From Ariolimax columbianus (taxonomy: Eukaryota > Mollusca > Gastropoda > Stylommatophora > Arionidae), in the NCBI GenBank assembly GCA_036924085.1, contig JAVGWX010000019.1:6217641-6281640 (forward strand): a stretch of 64,000 nucleotides of DNA. Direction: 5' to 3'. The stretch's first letter is position 1, and each line of letters starts with the position of its first letter. Both the position numbers and the translations under genes were made by a program. The notes under the pieces are model-generated. The model was not told the DNA's origin and searched no databases. It was given only the letters and a program-made list of their open reading frames with translations. Positions 56,719 through 64,000 of this stretch are shown piece after piece.

Positions 56719-59283
56719 GTCTAACTTAACTTAACTTAACGTCTTTATACTGGTTTAGAAGACCCTGCAGTGTCTGTATACAACCAGTTACATTTACATC
56801 ACCCTGCTCTAAAAGCTATGCGCATCCAGTTTACTCTTAAATGCATTAACTGTCCCTGCCTCCACTAACTCCCCTGGCAATGCATTCCAAGCAGACACCA
56901 CTCTCTGACTAAAAAATATTTCCTAATATCTAATCTGGACCTCTCTTTAGTCAGCTTGTAGCTATGCCCTCGTGTTATTGTAGGTGTATGTATTTAAAAA
57001 AAAACAAACTTGTTATAGTCTAATTTATCTATTCCTCTGATTATCTTATAAACCTGCATTGTCACCACGAATTCTTCTCTCTTCGAGACACTGTAGGCCG
57101 GTTTTTCTGAGTCGTTCCTCATAACTGTAATTCTGGAATCCCACTATCATCTTTGTCGCTCTTTTTTGTATTCTTTCCAGCATTTTATATCCCCTCTATG
57201 ATAAGGACTCCACACCTGTACACAGTACTCCAATCTAGGTCTAACTAAAGCTTTATACAGTTCGACGATCACTTCCTTGCTCCTATGTTTAATATTTCTT
57301 TTTATCATACCTAACATTGCATTTACGTTTTTCACTGCTACCTTAACTTGCTCACTAACCTTTCCTGTATGATCTATTATAACCCCTAGGTACCTTTCCT
57401 TATCTATCTTTCTAAAATTGTTTTCTCCCATTCTGTAATTATGTTCCATAGTGGATCTACCCATGTGGATGACTTTACATGTATCTACATTAAACTCCAT
57501 TTGCCAGCTTACAGACGATTCTCGAATTTTATCGAAATCCGACATCAATATATCCACTTCCGCTTTATATGTAACACTACTGCATAGTTTTGTGTCATCA
57601 GAAAATTTTGCAATCATGGATCCCATATCAATGTCCAAATCATTTATATATATATCAAGAGCAAAATTGGTCCTAAAACCGAGCCCTGTGGCACACCACT
57701 TTTCACTTCACACCATTCAGAGTACTCCTTATTTATGCCCACCCTCTGCCTTCTTCCCGTTAACCAATTGTCAATCAATTTGGCAACTTCCCCACCTATT
57801 CCATGTAATTTTAACTTTCGAAATAATCTTTGATGAGGTACTCTATCAAAGGCCTTTGCAAAGTCTAGATAAATAACGTCCACTGCTCCCCTTTATCTGA
57901 TTTTAGTAACCTCCTCCATTAATTATAATAGATTCGTTAAGCAGGATCTCCATCTAGTAAACCCATGCTGACTATTTCTAATTAGATTAAATTTGTCTAT
58001 AAATGCATTACAATGTTTTCTTTGATTATTGACTCTAACAATTTACAGACTATGCTCGTTAAACTCACCGGTCTATAATTCGCTGGATCTGATTTTTTGC
58101 CTTTTTTTAATAAGGGGATTACTCCTGCATTTTTCCAATCCCGTGGAACAATCCCTTTTGTAAGTGATTGAGAACATAATATAGCCAATGGTTTTGCTAG
58201 TTGGTCTCTAATTTCATACAGCAATTTAGGATGAATACCATCTTGACCTGGACATTTATTCACTTTCAACCCCTCCAATTTTTTAACAAACCATTTCCTC
58301 TGTAATACAGATTGATCTTAATCCCGCTGTATCCATGTCTCTGAAAAATATCTATATGCTCTAGGATCTTGGAGCAGCCCTCTTTTGTGTAGACTGTGCC
58401 AAAGTACTGATTGAGCAGATTAGCTGCCTCCCTATTCTCACTTATTATTTTCCCTGTACTGTCTATGAGAGGGCCTACTTTGTCTTTCGTTCTTTGTTTA
58501 TTTCTAACATAAGAGAAGAAGCTTTTACTGTCAGTCTTGGTCCTCTGAGCAAGTTTTTTTTCGAAGTCTATTTTTGCTGTTTTATTCGCTTTCTGAGATA
58601 TGTTCTGCTTGTCCAAATAGTTAACATATGTTTCTTTCGATTTACCTGCCTCTCTATATTTTGTCTATGCTTTTTTTTTCGCTCTTCTACATTTCACTAC
58701 AAATCTAGTTATCCACTTTTTACGCTTGGGGTTTACCTCCCTACATGGAACACATTCCTCTTTTAGCGTTTCTAGAACTGTTTTACAACTCTCCCACTCC
58801 TGTTCAACATCTGTTCCTACGACAATATCTTTTCAGATTATGTGGTTCGCTGCCTCTTTCATCCTCTTAACATCTGCCTTGGAGTAGTCGTATGTTCGCG
58901 TGTTTATTTTTACTTCTTTCCCTGCAATAAGATCCCAACGGATGATTTGATGGTCATTTGAGCCAAACAGTTCCCCAACGGTAACGTTTTCAATCATATT
59001 TTCCTCTGTAGTAAAAACTATGTCGAGTATGTTTTTGCCTCTGGTGGCTGCTTCTACATGTTGAATTAAAACAATTGTCAGTTATGCACTTAAAAAAATG
59101 TTTTAACTCTACAAGTGCTTCTGCCATATCCCATTTTATTTCTGGAAAGTTGAAATCTCCCATTAATAATAATTTCCCTTTACTTGCCTTTGCCATGCTA
59201 CTAATCTGCTCATCATCTTCCTCTTTTTGACTTGATGGACATCTATAGCACACTCCCAAGTCTACCCAAGAACAATATATCAT
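56719..59283 (-). mobile_element. CR1-like LINE, copy B
   Basis: Minus-strand CR1-like element with a (CTTAA)4-type 3' tail at 56719-56738, colinear with copy A and longer at its 5' end. Protein order: endonuclease C-terminal part with GVCYRCPSSQ and LLLMGDFNFPEIKW (58990-59283), linker (58266-58616), RT fingers KCPGQDGIHPKLLYEIRDQL and NYRPVSLTSIVCKLLE (57997-58278), palm with YLDFAKAFDRVPHQ and GVPQGSVLGP (57644-57883), then KFSDDTKLCSS (active site FSDD, not F/YADD) and thumb (57147-57638). It is broken by several frameshifts and 5'-truncated in the endonuclease. Confidence 0.9.
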
Positions 59284-59692
59284 GTTTTTGTTATTGCAAA
59301 AATGAAAAGCTTTAACAACACATGTATAATTTACCTTATCTACTCTGCGCCGCTAACGTCATTAGCACTTGTGTTTGGTGTTTGTTTCTTACTTGTGCTT
59401 TTACTCGCTGCTCAAAAAAAAAAAAATATACGTTTCCATAAATAACATTAGCTGAATGAGAAATGTGCGTTGTAATTGCCTAACCCATGTGGTTAGCCTC
59501 ACTGTAAGGGCTTATAGTTGTGACAACCTCTCGCTAGCATACATGATCCTCGACGGGTATACAAATCTTAGAGACAGCACAGATGATTACTAAAAATGCA
59601 ATAGAGAATAAATGTGTGTAGAAAATATTTCTGCGCTCGATGTTTAAAAAAGTTCTGAGTAGAGGAAGGTTCAAGAAAACAATTTCATTTAG
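59284..59692. other. no gene recognised
   Basis: Spacer between CR1 copy B and the SINE. Confidence 0.45.
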
Positions 59693-59718
59693 AAAATGGA
59701 GTTCAACGGGCTCTCATA
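59693..59718. repeat. SINE target-site duplication, left
   Basis: A 26-bp sequence ending GGGCTCTCATA, repeated at 59985-60010 with two mismatches. Confidence 0.92.
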
Positions 59719-59984
59719 GAGGGGACGGCGTGGGCTAGTGGTTAAGTGGCACGGCTCACAAGCAGAAAGTGCTGGGTTCGATCCCCATCACAGCACCGGC
59801 CGTTACCCCGGGGAAGCAAACCCTTAGAAAATGCAGGAGGAAGCAGACCCTAACATAAAATGCATGCTGAAGTCGGGTGCACTGGGCCGACAGGCGTACA
59901 ATAAAAACCACAGTGCAACGCACACCGCTTTGGGGATTAGAGAAATAAGGCGAACGCAGCCAAAAAAAAAAAAAAGAAATTAAT
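59719..59984 (+). mobile_element. tRNA-derived SINE, family 1, complete copy
   Basis: The reference copy for this family. The tRNA-like head is GACGGCGTGGGCTAGTGGTT (box A near 59731), with box B GGGTTCGATCCC at 59774-59785. A central core includes AAAATGCATGCTGAAGTCGG, then CGCACACCGCTTTGGGGAT, AATAAGGCGAACGCAGCC and an A14 tail. The 26-bp duplication on both sides defines its borders. Box A and box B imply internal RNA polymerase III transcription; movement would need a partner LINE. Confidence 0.95.
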
Positions 59985-60010
59985 AAAATGAAGTTCAATG
60001 GGCTCTCATA
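59985..60010. repeat. SINE target-site duplication, right
   Basis: 24 of 26 bases match 59693-59718. Confidence 0.92.
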
Positions 60011-60194
60011 AAACTATTTGATGATTTTACTAGGACATAAATTAAACATGAACATGACACAGCTAAAAGGCAAAATAAAGAAATACTACAACAACAATCA
60101 TATTTCTCTATCAGACACATTCCTACATCCCATATACTTCTTAGTAACACTATACACACAGTTGGAGGAACAGACAAAGATGACACATTAAAAA

Positions 60195-60790
60195 GGCGCT
60201 TCAATTAGGTTACTGAAATGATAAATTCAGGGGATCCAGTAGATGTTGTTTATCTAGATTATGCAATAGCCGTTGATGGAGTACCTCATCAATGATTATT
60301 AAGAAAATTAAAATCATATGAAAAAGCTGGTGAAGTTGACACATTGATTGAAATATTTTTTAACGGGAAGAAGGCAGAGAGTGAGCATACATAAAAAGAA
60401 CCTCTGAAGAGTGTGAAGTAAACAGTGGAGTGCCACAGGGATCGGTGTTACGAGTAATTTTTTCTCTGTGTACATATACACGATTTCTACATTGATGTGG
60501 GATCCATGATTGCAAAATTAATGGATGACAAAACTATGTAGTAATGTCTAAAAAAAACAGAAAAGTACATTAAGCGGTTATATTTAGATACAATTTACGA
60601 ATGGTTTATGAGCTGGCAAATATAGTCTAATGTAGATTATTGTACACATTGGCCGATCCAGTACTTAACATAATTACAAAATGGGTCAGAACAATATTAA
60701 AATGATAAAAAGGAAAACGACCTAGGGATTATTATAGGCCATACAGGTAACATGAGTGAGCGAGTCCAGGCGACAGTAAAAAAGGAAAGT
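60195..60790 (+). mobile_element. CR1-like LINE RT fragment, copy F
   Basis: Plus-strand, heavily mutated CR1 RT. VDVVYLDYAIAVDGVPHQ is motif A, SGVPQGSVL is present, and GSMIAKLMDDKTM replaces the F/YADD box. The thumb reaches MSERVQATVKK, where it is cut and continues without a gap into RNase H LINE sequence. It is more diverged than copies A and B. Confidence 0.75.
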
Positions 60791-63700
60791 GACCACATAA
60801 ACCCGAGAAATATTCCATCAGACCACAAGCCATTGCCCAGGTGGAACTATAAGAGAGCAGACTGGCAGAAGTTCCCAACAGCTACATATCGTTACTGCCA
60901 CTCCTTCAACACCCACCACAGGAATGCAGATAAAACGATGGACAAATTCAACCAGTGCTATAAAAAAAGGCAGCAAATGGAGAACATGCTAAGATATGCT
61001 AGAAGAAAAACAAATGGTATTGGTCATCTGAAATGCAATAAATTTAACTTCAACTAACATCGGCTAGAGGACGCGGAAATTGGTCAAATTCAGGAAAGCT
61101 ATATGGCACTCAAGGCAGCTGCTGCAAGATATAGGAAAACAATCAACCAAGAATGCAGGAAAAGCTGGAATGAACATTCAAAAACGTTCAACTTTGATAA
61201 AGAGAGAAGGAAACTCTGAAAGCTAACAAGAACATTGATTGAAAACAGCTACACGCAAAGAAATGCGATTGCAAATGAATGAAATGTAATAACCGGCAAA
61301 AAAGCTGCGCATGTTATAATTCAAAATTATGCAGAAACAAGTGGATACAGAACACGGCCAAAACAAAAAGTTTTATTAAGAAAGAAGTAAATCACATGGA
61401 GTAGTCAATGCAAGTACTTGAGGAACATCTGATCGTAAATATCACCTAGACAGAACTGAAGTCAGCCATTAGTACACTCAAAAGATGAAAAGCCCAAGGA
61501 AAGAATGACATCACTGATAAAATGTTCTCTAACACGGGGGGAAATAGCAAAGGACAAAGTGCTATTGTTTTAAAACAGAAGATAGAAACAATGAACTGCC
61601 CCCACAGTGTGGAAGGAGGCTAGGATTACCTATATCCTTAACCATGTTTAGGACACCATGAAGCCAGGCAGTTACATATCTCTTAGTTTACTCAGCTGTA
61701 GACGGGGAGGGGGGGGGGGAACTAATGGGACGAATGGTTAATACTAGAATAACCTAGCATATGGACCAAAACAAATGGTCGTATCCCCCAGAACAGCAGG
61801 TTTTCGTTGACACATATAAACTGGAGATCAGGTGGCATTTATCTCGCAGGAGATAAACACATGCATTTTAAGAAAAAAACAAAAACACTGGCAGTCTGGA
61901 TAGATCTTGAAAAAGCCTTTAATAAATTATTGAAGAGCGAGTTAAAACTCAAACTACTGCAAATGGGTGTAATCAACAACATGTACACATGTATCAACGA
62001 TTATTTAGATAACAGGACAGGACAAGTGGAACTCCAAGGACACCTCAGAAGAATGATGATAATGGAACAAGAAGTTCCCCCAAGTTGTTCCTCACTTACA
62101 TCAATGATATAATCACATACATTCATAAAAGTAGTAAGATTGCACTATAGGCTGATGACTTGGAACTATGGACTTCCGTAGACCTTACATCTGTAACGAC
62201 AAACCAAATGCAAGAGGACATGAACAAAACAGAGACATGGACAAAACAGATACATGGACAAAACAGAGACATGGACAAAACAGAGACATGGACAAAGAAA
62301 TGGCAAACTGAAACCATGTACATAATATTATTCCTTTTTCCCGAACCACAAAATGTTTTCCTAAAACTAAATGACCAGACTCTTCCTCTAAACATGTTCA
62401 GTAACAGTGTACGCACAGCTGACAAGAATTGAAACCTGATTTTAAAAAAGCAACCAACAAAGCTAAGAACAGAATGTCCATACTGAGAAAGACATATTAC
62501 TCATTATGGGGAGCTGACACGGACACAATCAAGAAACTGGCCACATGTTATGTGAGACAATTGCTGGATAATGAGATAGCATGAACCACAGAAAGAAAAA
62601 ATAACCTCACAAAAATTAATACAAACTAAAACCAATATATATGTTCTGTAACAGAGTTACAAGAGCACAACGAGCCAACGTCAGGGAACTCATGAAAATA
62701 CCGCTCGTGGTACCCACCTATAACTTAAGAACCTTGCCCGAGAGATCGGGTTCATTGAACTGGTCATAGTTCGGAATTCTTAAACAATTCTCGTTTCAGA
62801 CTGTGCGGTCAAAATGGTTACCTTCCCACAAATTCTACTGGTAATCCCAAATAATCTTAGGTCAACTGGTAGGTTTAAAAACAAGTTATCCTTTCTTTAG
62901 CGACACGCTAAGTCCAAGGAACGTTAAGGCGAATGAACTGAAGACAGACATAAGTCATTGGCGAAAATGGAGAGTTTATAATATACTCTAGGGATAATCG
63001 TTCTACAGGGAGATCAGAAAGAGCAGAGAAGAGAATACTACCATGCAGTTAATAGGTAGGATAGACCAGAACAGAAGCTAGGATAGACTTCAGAACATAG
63101 GCATTGGGAAACAAGAAATAAGAGATATAAATTAAAGTCACCGAATCAGACCAGCAATGAGAATGAACCAGAGACCACGCACGTGTTATAATCTGTATAT
63201 GTATGATGTTCTGATAGTGTTACCCTTGGTATGACTTCCATAGTAACAAAAGTAATGTCGTCTGTCGTAGGTACGAAAAGTCGTTTCCTGAGGACACTCT
63301 ATTTCAATGGTAATTGAATATGGATATAGTAACATTAACTATCTAACATATCATTACGAGAGCTATGAGAACCACACAAATAAATGCAATGAAAAACATC
63401 ACAAAGAATACAAATATGGAAACGCACATAGATTACAAAACATTCCGGAAGGAGGAGAAGTTCAAACGAATGCCAGTTCATCGAAAACATAACAGGGTAA
63501 TTCGAACTGCAAAAGTGAGATTTATATTTTTATTGAACTAAAGAACAAGCAAGAGCTGACCAAACCACAAGCCAGGTAGTGGTTAGAGATCTTTAACACC
63601 CATTCCAAATTACACCATCCACTGAGATGGTAAACCATAGATGGAAAAAGCAAGAAGGAAACAGACAGATTTAGAAAGGAAATTAATCACGAAAGCATGT

Positions 63701-64000
63701 CTTATGAGAGTATACCCACCAGAAACATGGATACATGCATCTACATATAGCTCATCTAACAAAGCCCCATTCAATGAAGGCGGATACATATAAAATACGG
63801 ACTAAGAAACGGAGAAGAAACAACTTGAGTATTAACAACGGGAACATCAATAACTGCCATGCAGAAGCAGAGTCATTGAAGGCCATTGCTGAGCTTGTAA
63901 TCCAAGATAAAGATATTCACCAAGAAAACAATTTCCTTGACTGATGTCGCGTCAGTATTAGCAGCACAAAAACATCACAAAGATGAAGATCTCGAGCATT
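60791..64000 (+). mobile_element. RNase H-bearing LINE family B, runs off the right edge
   Basis: Plus-strand element beginning at the end of the endonuclease (SDHKPLPRWNYKRADWQKFP). Then come a helical linker, RT fingers (degraded KAQGKNDITDKMF), motif A as VWIDLEKAFNKLLKSE (61870-61930), and an active site whose tyrosine codon is TAG before GCTGATGAC (about 62146). A 17-bp array (62217-62301), connection NRMSILRKTYYSLWGADTDT (about 62470-62530), and RNase H pieces ETWIHASTYSSSNK and CHAEAESLKAIAELVIQDKD up to the edge follow. It is dead, with many stops. Its 5' end abuts CR1 copy F. Confidence 0.82.
62217..62301 (+). repeat. 17-bp tandem array, 5 copies, inside LINE RT
   Basis: Units GACATGAACAAAACAGA, GACATGGACAAAACAGA and so on start at 62217, 62234, 62251, 62268 and 62285. 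They derive from the NKTE.WTKKWQ segment just after the RT active site. If two units are ancestral, the three extra units add 51 bp and keep the frame. Confidence 0.95.

Noticed and set aside
59719..59790. tRNA gene
   Set aside because: Box A and box B are present, but the sequence continues into a SINE body and A-tail with target-site duplications, and no acceptor stem closes.

Overview
The window looks like AT-rich nuclear DNA of an invertebrate animal, possibly a lophotrochozoan such as a mollusc. I infer this from the mixture of RTE-like, CR1-like and RNase H-bearing non-LTR retrotransposons, two tRNA-derived SINE families, mariner and piggyBac remnants, and a host gene with long introns and symmetric phase-1 exons. 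Nothing looks bacterial, viral or plasmid-borne: there are no operons, ribosome-binding sites, CRISPR arrays or rRNA. The species assignment is inference only.

The best host-gene candidate runs on the + strand from about 9.9 to 33.5 kb. Exon 1 (9903-9951) encodes a signal peptide. Exons at 14465-14596, 19149-19365 and 29408-29701 encode a cysteine-rich ectodomain with many N-glycosylation sequons. A short juxtamembrane exon lies at 30142-30192 and a transmembrane exon at 33412-33546. All splice sites but one are phase 1. Together they describe a type I membrane glycoprotein of no family I recognise. The 14.6 to 19.1 kb junction has a phase conflict, so an exon is missing or there is an indel. 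The 3' end was not found. Candidate exons at 48.5 and 49.6 kb may belong to this gene or to another.

The rest is mostly retrotransposon debris, often nested. 1-8.4 kb: RT fragments and an RTE-like LINE split by a CR1-like LINE. 16.2-18.7 kb: an RNase H LINE (family A) with a (TTC)n end. 19.8-22.7 kb: a mariner remnant and a second RNase H LINE (family B) carrying a 43-bp tandem array. 22.9-25.4 kb: LINE and SINE fragments and a 57-bp array. 35-45.6 kb: six or more RT or endonuclease fragments. 47.7-48.3 kb: piggyBac. 51-53.4 kb: a young family A copy inside an older family B copy, with a 13-bp target-site duplication. 54-60.8 kb: RT fragments, a CR1 copy and a SINE with a 26-bp target-site duplication. 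60.8-64 kb: a family B LINE running off the right edge.

All elements look dead: frames are broken and four of the five RT active sites visible in the longer copies are mutated. The most unusual recurring feature is that three, probably four, separate LINE remnants contain short tandem arrays grown from their own coding sequence. I did not find a convincing new multi-gene system; the unrecognised membrane glycoprotein gene is the most promising biology.
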